From an uncultured Ruminococcus sp. (lineage in GTDB: Bacteria; Bacillota; Clostridia; Oscillospirales; Acutalibacteraceae): a stretch of DNA of 9,188 nucleotides. The notes beneath the pieces were generated by a model, which saw only the letters and a list, made by a program, of their open reading frames with translations, had not been told where the DNA came from and ran no database searches. Positions within the stretch are counted from its first letter, which is position 1; each line of letters begins with the position of its first letter. The DNA lies in contig CACYCD010000044.1 in the NCBI GenBank assembly GCA_902772755.1, forward strand, positions 1 through 9,188. Direction: 5' to 3'. Shown here one piece after another: positions 1 to 7,092 of this stretch. The translations under genes and the position numbers were made by a program.

Positions 1-412
1 TAGTTACGACCGTGACTATGATCGTGATTACGATTATGATGCAGGCAGCAGCCGAAGAGAGAGCAGGAGCTACAGCGATTCCTACTCGGACTATGAGAGC
101 AAAAATAAGGTGGTCAATATCAGCAACGCAAAGATAAAGGTTGTCCTTTTCAAGCCCGAACGCTTTGATAAGGAAACAAAGAAAATCGCCGATGAGCTTA
201 TAAAAAACAATACCGTTGTTCTGAATCTTGAGGATACAAACAACGAAATGGCAAAGAGGATAATTGACTTCCTCTGCGGAGTTGCCTATGCAAAGCAGGG
301 CAAGCTTAAAAGAATTGCCAAGAGCACTTTCATCATTATGCCGTCAAATGTTGACCTGACAGGAGATGACCTGCTGGGGGAGTTGGAAAATAACGGTATG
401 TTCTTCAAATAA
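1..412 (+). CDS. sepF: Cell division protein SepF, C-terminal part (5' end outside window)
   Basis: SepF is a cytoplasmic FtsZ-binding protein. It polymerises into arcs and tethers the Z-ring to the membrane, partly replacing FtsA in Gram-positives. The reading frame is open from base 2, so the gene starts upstream; the GTG at 110 is internal, not a start. About 136 residues are visible. The first ~34 form a polar linker with a repeated YDRDYDRDYDYD stretch followed by Ser/Arg-rich sequence. The remainder is the conserved SepF core, beginning AKIKVVLFKPERFD and containing RIIDFLCGVAYA, the glycine segment used for dimerisation in the family, and FIIMPSNVDLTGDD. The N-terminal amphipathic membrane helix is expected upstream and cannot be seen. 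The stop overlaps the next start (TAATG, 410-414), indicating translational coupling with ylmH. In B. subtilis a YggT-like gene (ylmG) lies here; it is absent. Identification is secure. Confidence 0.95.
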   Translation, partial: SYDRDYDRDYDYDAGSSRRESRSYSDSYSDYESKNKVVNISNAKIKVVLFKPERFDKETKKIADELIKNNTVVLNLEDTNNEMAKRIIDFLCGVAYAKQGKLKRIAKSTFIIMPSNVDLTGDDLLGELENNGMFFK

Positions 413-1155
413 TGAGCATATCAAAAAATGATGACGAGCTTTTGATCTCCAGGATTTCAGATTTGTATGAGCAGTCCGCTCAGTGGCACAAGCCTGCTTT
501 TACAAAGTTTTTGAACGAGCAGGAGATATCAGTCTGCCTTGCCGCACTAAAGAGCTTTGGCATCACCGATTATACCCTCTATGGGGGATATGAGGGCTGC
601 CAAAGAGCGGTTTTGGGCTTTGGAGCCGAACCCAGTGATTTTCCGATCACGGCAATTGAGTTCACCCACCGCAGACAGGACAGGATACGTCATCCTCAGA
701 TGCTTGGCACCATACTTTCAACAGGGCTTGACCGTTCGGTGGTTGGGGATATAATCTGCCGTGACGGCTGCACAACCGTTTTTGTGTTGTCAAATCAGTG
801 CGATTATATTATGTCACGGGTTGACAAAGTGGCAGGAATTGGTGTAAAATCTAAGAAAGCCGATTTATCCTGCTTTGAATATACACCCGAGTTCAAGGAG
901 CTGTATTTCACCGTAGCCTCACTGCGTCTTGACAATCTTGTTGCAGCCGTAACGGGACTGAGCCGTGAAAAAACCGCAAGCCTCATAATGTCGGGTGCAG
1001 TATTCAAAAATCAGGTTCAGATGCTAAATGTCAGTGAAAAGCTGCAAACGGGGGATACCGTATCTGTTCGCAAATACGGAAAGTTCATTCTCTTTGGCAT
1101 AGGCTCACTGACAAAAAAGGGACGTATAAAAATTTCAGTAAAACAGTTTATATAA
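412..1155 (+). CDS. ylmH: YlmH-type S4-domain RNA-binding protein
   Basis: The protein has 247 residues, close to the usual length of the YlmH family. In B. subtilis YlmH binds stalled 50S-peptidyl-tRNA complexes and takes part in ribosome-associated quality control; the gene lies in the division cluster of most Firmicutes. The N-terminal part carries the family's HPQMLGTILSTGLDRSVVGD segment (residues 94-113). A C-terminal S4 RNA-binding domain occupies about residues 172-235, with RLDN at 172, the SREKTASLIMSGAV helix pair and GDTVSVRKYGKF. The start is the ATG in the TAATG overlap with sepF. The nearest purine-rich SD-like sequence is about 30 bases upstream, inside sepF, so translation probably depends on coupling. 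The two nearby ATGs at 428 and 431 are out of frame. The gap to divIVA is only 15 bases. Family assignment is confident; the molecular role is taken from B. subtilis. Confidence 0.93.
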   Translation: MSISKNDDELLISRISDLYEQSAQWHKPAFTKFLNEQEISVCLAALKSFGITDYTLYGGYEGCQRAVLGFGAEPSDFPITAIEFTHRRQDRIRHPQMLGTILSTGLDRSVVGDIICRDGCTTVFVLSNQCDYIMSRVDKVAGIGVKSKKADLSCFEYTPEFKELYFTVASLRLDNLVAAVTGLSREKTASLIMSGAVFKNQVQMLNVSEKLQTGDTVSVRKYGKFILFGIGSLTKKGRIKISVKQFI

Positions 1156-1170
1156 AAGGAGTGCTTTATT

Positions 1171-1854
1171 ATGCTTACAATTGATGAGATAAAGGAAGTA
1201 AAATTCAGAACAGGCAGAGGTTCATCGTATTACAGAGCAGAAGATGTTGATGCTTTTATTGATGAGGTCGTTGAAACTTATGAACACTTGAATGCCGAAA
1301 AAGCAGAGCTTGTTCATAAGATGGACATTCTCGCTACAAGAATAGAGCAGTACCGCTCCGATGAGGAAACCGTGAGAAATGCCCTGTTGTCCGCTCAGAA
1401 GGTTGCCGATTCCACCCTGAAGGAGGCAAACGAGAAGGCAGAGGATATCATAGCCAATGCCGAGCAGGAGGCAAAGCAGATACACACCACTGCTCAGAAT
1501 GAAATTTTGAAGGAAAAAGAGGATCTTGAAGCACTTCACAGACTTGCTGCCGAGATGAGGGCAGACATCTTTACAAAGATGAAGAACTGCATTGACCTTG
1601 TTTCCGCACTGCCTGCAGAAAAGAGTGTTGCCGAGCTTAAAGCAAGGCTTGACAAGGAGTTCCCCACACCGAAGGCTACCCACGGTGCAAAGTCAAATCT
1701 CTTTAAGCCCGCAGAGCCTGTTGCAGAAAAAAAGCCCGAGCCGAAGCCCGAGAAGCCTGCAAAGACCGAAGAAGAGATGGTAGCCGCAGTGGGTGAGCAT
1801 ACCAGAAACTTCGGTGTACTGAAATTCGGCACAAACTATGATGTAGACGAATAA
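1171..1854 (+). CDS. divIVA: DivIVA-family cell pole and septum protein
   Basis: DivIVA proteins assemble at curved membrane (septa, poles) and recruit division or cell-wall partners. The 227-residue protein starts with the family's short N-terminal domain (LTIDEIKEVKF...EDVDAFIDEVVETY, residues 2-37). A long, highly charged coiled coil follows, about residues 38-150. Then comes a Pro/Lys/Glu-rich linker (~177-200) and a compact tail, NFGVLKFGTNYDVDE (213-227). It is longer than B. subtilis DivIVA (164) because of the linker and tail. The loop that carries the membrane-inserting Phe-Arg pair in B. subtilis reads GRGSSYYR (16-22 region) here and appears about two residues longer. AAAGGAG at 1155-1161 is a good ribosome binding site 9 bases before the ATG. 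Position in the division cluster supports the call. Its partner proteins cannot be read from the sequence. Confidence 0.93.
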   Translation: MLTIDEIKEVKFRTGRGSSYYRAEDVDAFIDEVVETYEHLNAEKAELVHKMDILATRIEQYRSDEETVRNALLSAQKVADSTLKEANEKAEDIIANAEQEAKQIHTTAQNEILKEKEDLEALHRLAAEMRADIFTKMKNCIDLVSALPAEKSVAELKARLDKEFPTPKATHGAKSNLFKPAEPVAEKKPEPKPEKPAKTEEEMVAAVGEHTRNFGVLKFGTNYDVDE

Positions 1855-1884
1855 TATATATTTATGTGATGGAGAGAGAAGAAT

Positions 1885-4653
1885 ATGGCACAGGATTATA
1901 ACAAGACACTCAACCTTCCAAAGACCGACTTCCCCATGAGGGCAGGCTTGCCAAAGAGTGAGCCTGTTACCCTGAAAGCATGGGAAGAGAACAAGGTCTA
2001 TGATAAGCTGATGGAGAAAAACAAGGGTAAGGAGCTGTTTGTGCTTCATGACGGTCCTCCCTATGCAAACGGAAATATCCACCTTGGCACAGCACTCAAC
2101 AAGGTGTTGAAGGATTTCATTGTAAGATACAAAAATATGACGGGATATCTTTCTCCCTATGTTCCGGGCTGGGATACACATGGACTTCCCACCGAGCTTA
2201 AAGCAAGAGCCAAAGCAGGCGTAGGCAATTCCTCAACCATTTCCGACACAGAGCTGAGAAAAATGTGCCGTGAGTTTACTCTGGGCTATCTTGATGACCA
2301 GCGTAACCAGTTCAAAAGACTTGGTGTAATAGGCGAGTGGGATAATCCTTACATCACCCTCACACCTGATTTTGAAGCAAAGCAGATCGAGATATTCTCG
2401 GAAATGGCTTGCAAGGGTTATATTTACAAGGGTCTCAAGCCCGTTTATTGGTGCTCAGACTGTAAGACCGCTCTTGCGGAGGCAGAGATCGAGTATGAGG
2501 AAGACCCCTGTCACTCCATCTATGTAAAATTTGCCGTAACAGATGACAAGGGCAAGTTCTCCGCACTCGGCATTGACCCCTCAAAGGTCAATTTCGTGAT
2601 CTGGACAACGACTACTTGGACTCTTCCTGCCAATGTAGCTATCTGTGTAGGTCCTCAGTTCACCTATTCTCTTATCAAGGCAAATGATGAGTACTATGTA
2701 ATGGCTGAGGAGCTATATAAAAATGCAATGGAAGCTGCTGAGATCGCAGATTATGAAGTAGTTGCCACCTTCGAGGGCAGTGAGCTTGAATATATAGAGA
2801 CCGCACATCCCTTCCTTGAAAGAATGTCAATGGTAATCGTGGGCGATCACGTTACACTTGAAAGCGGTACAGGCTGCGTACACACAGCTCCCGGTCACGG
2901 TATCGAGGACTATGAGGTATGCAAAAACTATCCGCAGATCCCGATAATCGTTCCCGTAAATGCAGACGGAATACTGACAGAGGAAGCAGGTCAGTTTGCA
3001 GGTCTTTCAACAGAGGACGCAAACAAGCCCATCGCCCTGCACCTTGAAGAAACAGGCAGACTGTTTGCACTTAAAAAGATCATTCACCAGTATCCCCACT
3101 GCTGGAGATGTAAAAACCCCGTGCTTTTCCGTGCAACAGACCAGTGGTTCTGCTCTGTTGACGATTTCAAGGACGAGGCAGTGAAGGCAATTGAGTCCGT
3201 AGAGTGGATCCCTGCCTGGGGCAAAGACCGCATCACCAATATGGTAAAAGAGAGAGCGGACTGGTGCATCTCCCGTCAGAGAAAATGGGGTGTGCCGATC
3301 CCGATCTTCTACTGCAGTGACTGTGGCGAGCCACTCATTGAAAAGGATGCTATGATGGCAGTATCAAAGCTCTTCAAGGAGAAGGGCAGTGATGCGTGGT
3401 TCACCATGACGGCAGATGAAATTATCCCCGAAGGCAAAAAATGTTCAAAGTGTGGTTGTACTCACTTTGAAAAAGAAAAGGATATTATGGACGTTTGGTT
3501 CGACAGCGGTTCTACACACGCTGCCGTACTTCAGCAGAGGGATTATCTCAAATGGCCTGCCGATCTCTATCTTGAAGGTGCAGACCAGTACAGAGGCTGG
3601 TTCCAAAGCTCACTGCTTACGTCAGTTGCAACCACAGGCAAAGCTCCCTACAAGACTATCCTTACCCACGGCTGGGTAGTTGACGGCGATGGCAGAAAGA
3701 TGAGCAAGTCCCTCGGCAACGGCATTGATCCGCAGGAGGTAGTGGATCAGTACGGTGCAGATGTGCTCAGACTGTGGGTAGCCTCCTCCGATTATCACGC
3801 CGATATCAGGATCTCCAAGGATATCCTCAAACAGCTTTCCGAATCCTACAGAAAGATCAGAAATACCGCAAGATATATCCTCGGCAACCTCAGCGACTTC
3901 GACCCCGACAAGGACGCCGTAAGCATTGATGAGCTTATGCCTATAGACAAGTGGGCTCTTGTAAAGCTCAATGAGCTTGTAGCAAAGTGCAGGACAGCTT
4001 ATGACAAGTATGAGTTCCATCAAGTTTATCACGCAGTGAGAAATTTCTGCGTAATCGATATGTCAAACTTCTACCTTGATGTACTCAAGGACAGACTTTA
4101 TACCGAGCAGGCAACAGGCAAGAAGAGAAGAGCTGCCCAGACAGCGATCTACAATATCCTTGATGCCCTCACAAGGCTTATCAGCCCCATATTGGCATAC
4201 ACCTCGGACGAGATCTGGAAGTATATGCCCCATACCAAGGCAGCCGATGCAGAGTGCGTACTCTTTAACGATATGCCCGGTGAGATTTCCGTAGATGTTG
4301 AAGCCGACTTTATGGAGAAGTGGGATAAGATCCACGACCTGCGTGACGATGTAAAGAAAGCTCTTGAGGACGCTGTTACAGAGAAGAAGATCCGCAAGTC
4401 CCTCGATGCAAAGATAATTCTCAGCTGTGGCAAGGACGCACTCGCTTTTGTCAAGGAAGCAGAGCCTGAGCTGAAGGATGCGTTCATCGTTTCGGGTGTT
4501 GAGATCGTTGACAACGGAAGCGATGAGATCACAGTTGATGTTGACCTTGCAGACGGCGATAAGTGTGAAAGATGTTGGTCGCACTCCACGACCGTAGGCG
4601 AATGTGCCGAACACCCCACACTTTGCAGCAGATGTGCAGAGGTTTTAAAATAA
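1885..4653 (+). CDS. ileS: Isoleucyl-tRNA synthetase (class I, bacterial type)
   Basis: This enzyme charges tRNA-Ile with isoleucine and hydrolyses mischarged valine. It has 922 residues, near the usual size for bacterial IleRS (E. coli 938). The HIGH-class signature is GNIHLGTALNK, with HLGT at 66-69; the KMSKS loop is intact at 605-609. The CP1 editing domain shows WTTTTWTLPAN (240-250) and HTAPGHGIEDY (333-343), with the conserved editing aspartate D342. Cysteine pairs at 190/193, 406/409, 477/480 and 520/523 suggest structural zinc sites. A C-terminal zinc finger, C894/C897 and C914/C917, is the mark of the E. coli-like bacterial type, usually the mupirocin-sensitive form; sensitivity here is an inference. 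GGAGAGAG at 1871-1878 precedes the ATG. Only 30 bases separate it from divIVA, so no T-box leader is adjacent. Many codons end in C, which may reflect higher expression than the neighbours. Confidence 0.98.
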   Translation: MAQDYNKTLNLPKTDFPMRAGLPKSEPVTLKAWEENKVYDKLMEKNKGKELFVLHDGPPYANGNIHLGTALNKVLKDFIVRYKNMTGYLSPYVPGWDTHGLPTELKARAKAGVGNSSTISDTELRKMCREFTLGYLDDQRNQFKRLGVIGEWDNPYITLTPDFEAKQIEIFSEMACKGYIYKGLKPVYWCSDCKTALAEAEIEYEEDPCHSIYVKFAVTDDKGKFSALGIDPSKVNFVIWTTTTWTLPANVAICVGPQFTYSLIKANDEYYVMAEELYKNAMEAAEIADYEVVATFEGSELEYIETAHPFLERMSMVIVGDHVTLESGTGCVHTAPGHGIEDYEVCKNYPQIPIIVPVNADGILTEEAGQFAGLSTEDANKPIALHLEETGRLFALKKIIHQYPHCWRCKNPVLFRATDQWFCSVDDFKDEAVKAIESVEWIPAWGKDRITNMVKERADWCISRQRKWGVPIPIFYCSDCGEPLIEKDAMMAVSKLFKEKGSDAWFTMTADEIIPEGKKCSKCGCTHFEKEKDIMDVWFDSGSTHAAVLQQRDYLKWPADLYLEGADQYRGWFQSSLLTSVATTGKAPYKTILTHGWVVDGDGRKMSKSLGNGIDPQEVVDQYGADVLRLWVASSDYHADIRISKDILKQLSESYRKIRNTARYILGNLSDFDPDKDAVSIDELMPIDKWALVKLNELVAKCRTAYDKYEFHQVYHAVRNFCVIDMSNFYLDVLKDRLYTEQATGKKRRAAQTAIYNILDALTRLISPILAYTSDEIWKYMPHTKAADAECVLFNDMPGEISVDVEADFMEKWDKIHDLRDDVKKALEDAVTEKKIRKSLDAKIILSCGKDALAFVKEAEPELKDAFIVSGVEIVDNGSDEITVDVDLADGDKCERCWSHSTTVGECAEHPTLCSRCAEVLK
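4623..4651 (+). promoter_or_regulatory. Possible promoter for lspA-rluD inside the end of ileS
   Basis: TTGCAG (4623-4628) and TAAAAT (4646-4651) are 17 bases apart, a reasonable sigma-A match. A transcript from here would begin near 4658 and run at once into the hairpin at 4663-4692. The region is A/T-rich, so a chance match is quite possible. It is offered because the hairpin would otherwise leave lspA and rluD without an evident promoter. Confidence 0.3.
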
Positions 4654-4662
4654 TACAAAATG

Positions 4663-4692
4663 AAAGGGTATACTGCAAGGTATGCCCTTTTT
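4663..4692 (+). terminator. Intrinsic terminator or attenuator after ileS
   Basis: AAAGGGTATAC (4663-4673) pairs over 11 bp, including one G-U pair, with GTATGCCCTTT (4680-4690) around a six-base loop TGCAAG. The 3' arm runs into TTTTT (4688-4692). It starts 10 bases after the ileS stop, so it should end or reduce the sepF-to-ileS transcript before lspA. The T tract is short and partly in the stem, so incomplete termination with read-through is plausible. Confidence 0.75.
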
Positions 4693-4694
4693 AC

Positions 4695-4703
4695 AAGGAA
4701 GTG
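4695..4703 (+). promoter_or_regulatory. Ribosome binding site that fixes the lspA start
   Basis: AAGGAAGTG lies 5 bases before the ATG at 4709. The in-frame ATG at 4682 falls inside the 3' arm of the preceding hairpin and has no ribosome binding site, so 4709 is the better start. Confidence 0.75.
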
Positions 4704-4708
4704 AATTT

Positions 4709-5185
4709 ATGCTTGCACTATCCCTAATAATAGCAGCCTTAACAGCGATCATAGATCAGATAATAAAGTACTTTGTGTCCGCAAGCCTCCCCGATGCAGG
4801 CAGGGTAACGGCAGTGCCGTATCTGCTTGATCTGGTATATGTCGAAAACAAGGGAGTGGCGTTCGGTATGTTCAAGGATATGCGGTGGTTCTTTGTGGCA
4901 GTTACCTCGGCACTGATTCTGGTTTTGCTGTACATTATGATTTTCAAAAAGATGAATTCAAAGCTGTTCTTCATATCCTCCGCTTTGATAATAGGAGGGG
5001 GAATAGGAAATCTTATCGACAGGATAAGGTACGGCTATGTCATAGATTATTTACAGCTGTCATTTTTCAGTCCTGTCTGCAATTTTGCGGATTACGCAAT
5101 CACCGTGGGTACGGTGTTGCTGCTGATATATCTGCTGTTTTTCAGTGATGCGTTCAAAGAGGACAGAAAAAATGCAGATGCTTGA
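4709..5185 (+). CDS. lspA: Lipoprotein signal peptidase (signal peptidase II)
   Basis: LspA is a polytopic membrane aspartyl protease. It cleaves the signal peptide of prolipoproteins after Lgt has lipidated the +1 cysteine. The 158-residue length fits the family. Four hydrophobic segments lie at about residues 3-22, 58-78, 84-101 and 127-146. Conserved blocks are DQIIKYF (16-22), NKGVAFGM (47-54), GGGIGNLIDRI (96-106) with N101 and D104, VIDYL with catalytic D113, and CNFADYAI with catalytic D128. I start the protein at 4709 on ribosome-binding-site evidence rather than at the in-frame ATG 27 bases upstream. The 3' end overlaps rluD by 14 bases, so the two are probably co-translated, as in B. 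subtilis lspA-ylyB. The ylyA gene that precedes lspA in B. subtilis is absent. Confidence 0.96.
   Translation: MLALSLIIAALTAIIDQIIKYFVSASLPDAGRVTAVPYLLDLVYVENKGVAFGMFKDMRWFFVAVTSALILVLLYIMIFKKMNSKLFFISSALIIGGGIGNLIDRIRYGYVIDYLQLSFFSPVCNFADYAITVGTVLLLIYLLFFSDAFKEDRKNADA
5156..5163 (+). promoter_or_regulatory. Ribosome binding site for rluD inside lspA
   Basis: AAAGAGGA sits 8 bases before the ATG at 5172. It favours that start over the in-frame GTG at 5145 and ATG at 5148, which lie upstream of this site and lack a clear one of their own. Confidence 0.65.
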
Positions 5186-6092
5186 ATATACCGCAGATAT
5201 ACAGGATATCGGAAAACGGCTGGATAAATTTCTTGCAGAGAAAAATGACACACTCTCACGCTCTGCACTTGCAGATATTGCAGAGAACGGCGGAGTGTCG
5301 GTAAACGGGCAGAATGTCGGAAAAAAGTATAAGCTGAAGCAAAACGATACAGTCATACTCACAGTTCCCGACCCTGTAGAGTATGAAGCCGTTCCCGAGG
5401 ATATACCACTTGATATAGTATATGAGGACAGCGACCTGCTTGTCGTAAACAAGCCGAAGGGAATGGTAGTTCACCCTGCTACAGGAAATTACAAGGGTAC
5501 GCTTGTCAATGCCCTGCTGTTTCACTGCAAGGACAGTCTTTCGGGTATAAACGGCATTATGCGACCCGGGATAGTCCACCGTATCGACAAGAATACCAGC
5601 GGTCTGTTGATAGTTGCCAAAAATGACCATGCACACAAACGGCTTGCCGAGCAGATAAGCGTACACAGCTTCAAACGGGAGTATCAGGCTGTTGTCTACG
5701 GGACTATTAAAGAAAACGGCAAAGTAGATGCCCCCATCGGCAGAAACAAGAACGACAGAAAAAAGATGTGCGTTACATACGATAATTCCAAGCCTGCGGT
5801 AACTCACTATGAGGTGATACGCAGTTACAGCACTGCCGAGCATAGCTTTACTCATATAAAGTGCATACTTGAAACCGGCAGAACTCACCAAATAAGGGTA
5901 CATTTGGCATACATAGGTCACCCCGTGGCAGGTGATGATGTCTATGGACCTAAGAAGGTAATTAAAAGTCTGAACGGTCAGTGCCTCCACGCAAAGACGA
6001 TAGGCTTTGTACACCCCTCAACAGGCGAATATATGGAATTTACAACGGAATTACCGCAGTATTTCACTGCTTTTTTGAATAAAATAGGCTAA
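5172..6092 (+). CDS. rluD: RluD/RluA-family 23S rRNA pseudouridine synthase
   Basis: This family isomerises uridines in 23S rRNA (helix 69 in E. coli RluD) to pseudouridine. The chosen start gives 306 residues, normal for RluD. An N-terminal S4 RNA-binding domain covers about residues 14-62 (GKRLDKFLAEKN...VSVNGQNV). The catalytic domain begins near DIVYEDSDLLVVNKPKGMVV. The signature motif GIVHRIDKNTSGLL contains the catalytic aspartate at residue 139. A second conserved block, ETGRTHQIRVHLAYIGHPV, follows in the C-terminal third. The gene overlaps lspA by 14 bases and corresponds to B. subtilis ylyB, which occupies the same place. No hairpin is evident between its stop and the yajC promoter, so some read-through into yajC is possible. 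Exact target uridines cannot be assigned from sequence; a paralogue of the RluA/RluC type is the alternative. Confidence 0.93.
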   Translation: MQMLEYTADIQDIGKRLDKFLAEKNDTLSRSALADIAENGGVSVNGQNVGKKYKLKQNDTVILTVPDPVEYEAVPEDIPLDIVYEDSDLLVVNKPKGMVVHPATGNYKGTLVNALLFHCKDSLSGINGIMRPGIVHRIDKNTSGLLIVAKNDHAHKRLAEQISVHSFKREYQAVVYGTIKENGKVDAPIGRNKNDRKKMCVTYDNSKPAVTHYEVIRSYSTAEHSFTHIKCILETGRTHQIRVHLAYIGHPVAGDDVYGPKKVIKSLNGQCLHAKTIGFVHPSTGEYMEFTTELPQYFTAFLNKIG

Positions 6093-6105
6093 TTTAAAAA
6101 AATGC

Positions 6106-6134
6106 TTGCAACCGCACCGCATTACTGGTATAAT
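6106..6134 (+). promoter_or_regulatory. Sigma-A promoter of yajC
   Basis: TTGCAA (6106-6111) and a perfect TATAAT (6129-6134) are separated by exactly 17 bases. TGG precedes the -10 box (6126-6128), giving an extended -10 element. The predicted transcript begins near 6141, about 32 bases before the yajC ATG. It lies in the only long gap (80 bases) on the + strand between rluD and yajC. Confidence 0.85.
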
Positions 6135-6172
6135 AACCTTTGATGTTTTAAAATGAAAAGGATGGAGAAAAT

Positions 6173-6589
6173 ATGAATACTATTTTACTTGATGCTGCCA
6201 AAAATGCTAACAACCAGCAGGGCGGCGGTATGTGGACGCTCCTCATAATCTATGTGCTTATTTTTGTGGGCATATATTTTATCCTCATTCGTCCAAAATC
6301 AAAAAGATCAAAGCAGGAAGAAGAGCTGAGAAACAGCCTGGAGATCGGTGACAACATCACAACCATCGGCGGAATAGTAGGCAGAGTGGTAGCCATTAGA
6401 GAAGAAGATGACGAGATCATCATTGAAACAGGCTCCGACAGAACCAAAATGGTTTTCAAGCGTTGGGCAGTTTCAACCGTGAACAACGACAAAGAAGATA
6501 AGAAACAGGAAAAAGAAGAGAAGCAGGATAAAAAATCCTTCTTCGGCAAAAAGAAAAAAACCGAAGAAAACAGCCCTGCGGAGAAATAA
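6173..6589 (+). CDS. yajC: Preprotein translocase accessory subunit YajC
   Basis: YajC is a small single-pass membrane protein that associates with SecDF and the SecYEG channel. It has 138 residues. One hydrophobic segment, about 20-39, ends in the family hallmark YFILIRPKSKR (35-45). The cytoplasmic domain with SLEIGDNITTIGGIVGRVVA (55-74) follows. The C-terminal ~33 residues are almost wholly Lys, Glu, Asp and Gln with one FFGKKKK patch, a low-complexity tail longer than in E. coli YajC (110). A purine-rich site (AAAAGGATGGAG) precedes the ATG. The gene has its own promoter and is followed by a terminator, so it looks monocistronic. secD and secF, often next to it, are not in the window. 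In many bacteria it lies directly after tgt on the same strand; here it converges on tgt. Confidence 0.95.
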   Translation: MNTILLDAAKNANNQQGGGMWTLLIIYVLIFVGIYFILIRPKSKRSKQEEELRNSLEIGDNITTIGGIVGRVVAIREEDDEIIIETGSDRTKMVFKRWAVSTVNNDKEDKKQEKEEKQDKKSFFGKKKKTEENSPAEK

Positions 6590-6594
6590 AACAT

Positions 6595-6629
6595 TCCCCC
6601 GAATTATGCTCACTGCATAATTCGGGGGA
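6595..6629. terminator. Probably bidirectional terminator between yajC and the acetyltransferase gene
   Basis: TCCCCCGAATTATGC (6595-6609) pairs perfectly over 15 bp with GCATAATTCGGGGGA (6615-6629) around a five-base loop TCACT. It begins 5 bases after the yajC stop and ends 4 bases before the stop of the convergent gene. On the - strand the hairpin is followed by a T-rich run (ATGTTTTATTT); on the + strand the following sequence is less T-rich (TAGCTTATTTG). It should therefore work best for the leftward operon. Confidence 0.85.
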
Positions 6630-6633
6630 TAGC

Positions 6634-7083
6634 TTATTTGTGTATATACATCCTTGTCATATCCGGCTCGCCGTCGCCCTGCACCATACAGAGGAACTCC
6701 CAGCCGTATCTTTCGTAGAAGCCTGTGTGGTCGGTCACAAGGTAGATGGGGGTTATTCCCTTTGACTTCATATCATCAACCACCATATCGAGCAGTTTGC
6801 CTGCTATACCCTGACAGCGGTAGTCCTCTTCGGTGTATATCGCACAGACATTCGGAAACAAGTCCTTCCTGTCGTGGAAGTCATTTTCGATGACGCCCAT
6901 TCCACCTACGATTTTGTCACCGTCAAGGCAGAGATACCAGCCGTATTCGGTTTCCTTGTTTAGATAAGCCTCCATACACTCCTGATACGCTTCCTTGGGT
7001 ACACCCCATTTGCTGTTGAACCAAAGTGCAGCTTTTTCCATAAGCTCCGGTTTTTCCCTCAGTGTGATAAATGAATACTCCAT
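6634..7083 (-). CDS. GNAT-family N-acetyltransferase
   Basis: GNAT proteins transfer an acyl group from acyl-CoA to an amine. The 149-residue length is typical of a single-domain GNAT. The acetyl-CoA pyrophosphate-binding loop (motif A) is RCQGIA (89-94), following a beta strand (NVCAIYTEEDY) and followed by a helix (GKLLDMVVDDMKSKG). Motif B is DHTGFYERYGWEF (118-130). The N-terminal part (FNSKWGVPKEAYQECMEAY) resembles small-molecule GNATs, but nothing in the sequence identifies the substrate. The ribosome binding site AGGAGG (7089-7094, - strand) overlaps the tgt stop codon, and only 9 bases separate the two genes, so they are very likely co-transcribed and perhaps coupled. No link to queuosine is visible. 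It converges on yajC across a shared hairpin. Family call is confident; function is unknown. Confidence 0.9.
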   Translation of the reverse strand: MEYSFITLREKPELMEKAALWFNSKWGVPKEAYQECMEAYLNKETEYGWYLCLDGDKIVGGMGVIENDFHDRKDLFPNVCAIYTEEDYRCQGIAGKLLDMVVDDMKSKGITPIYLVTDHTGFYERYGWEFLCMVQGDGEPDMTRMYIHK

Positions 7084-7092
7084 TTTCTCCTC

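Noticed and set aside
1222..1683. Long reading frame on the - strand opposite divIVA, and similar frames opposite ileS, rluD and sepF-ylmH
   Set aside because: No ribosome binding sites or family signatures; they mirror strongly coding + strand genes with conserved protein motifs.
4682..4708. Upstream in-frame ATG for lspA (nine extra residues)
   Set aside because: The ATG is in the 3' arm of the terminator hairpin and has no ribosome binding site, while 4709 has AAGGAAGTG at good spacing.
5145..5171. Upstream GTG/ATG starts for rluD
   Set aside because: They would add nine to ten Arg/Lys-rich residues absent from the usual start of the family, and the AAAGAGGA site lies downstream of them and fits the ATG at 5172.
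6539..6568. Inverted repeat TTCTTCGG / CCGAAGAA with a 14-base A-rich loop near the end of yajC
   Set aside because: It lies inside the Lys/Glu-rich coding tail, has no T tract, and a much stronger hairpin follows the gene. Probably a by-product of codon composition.
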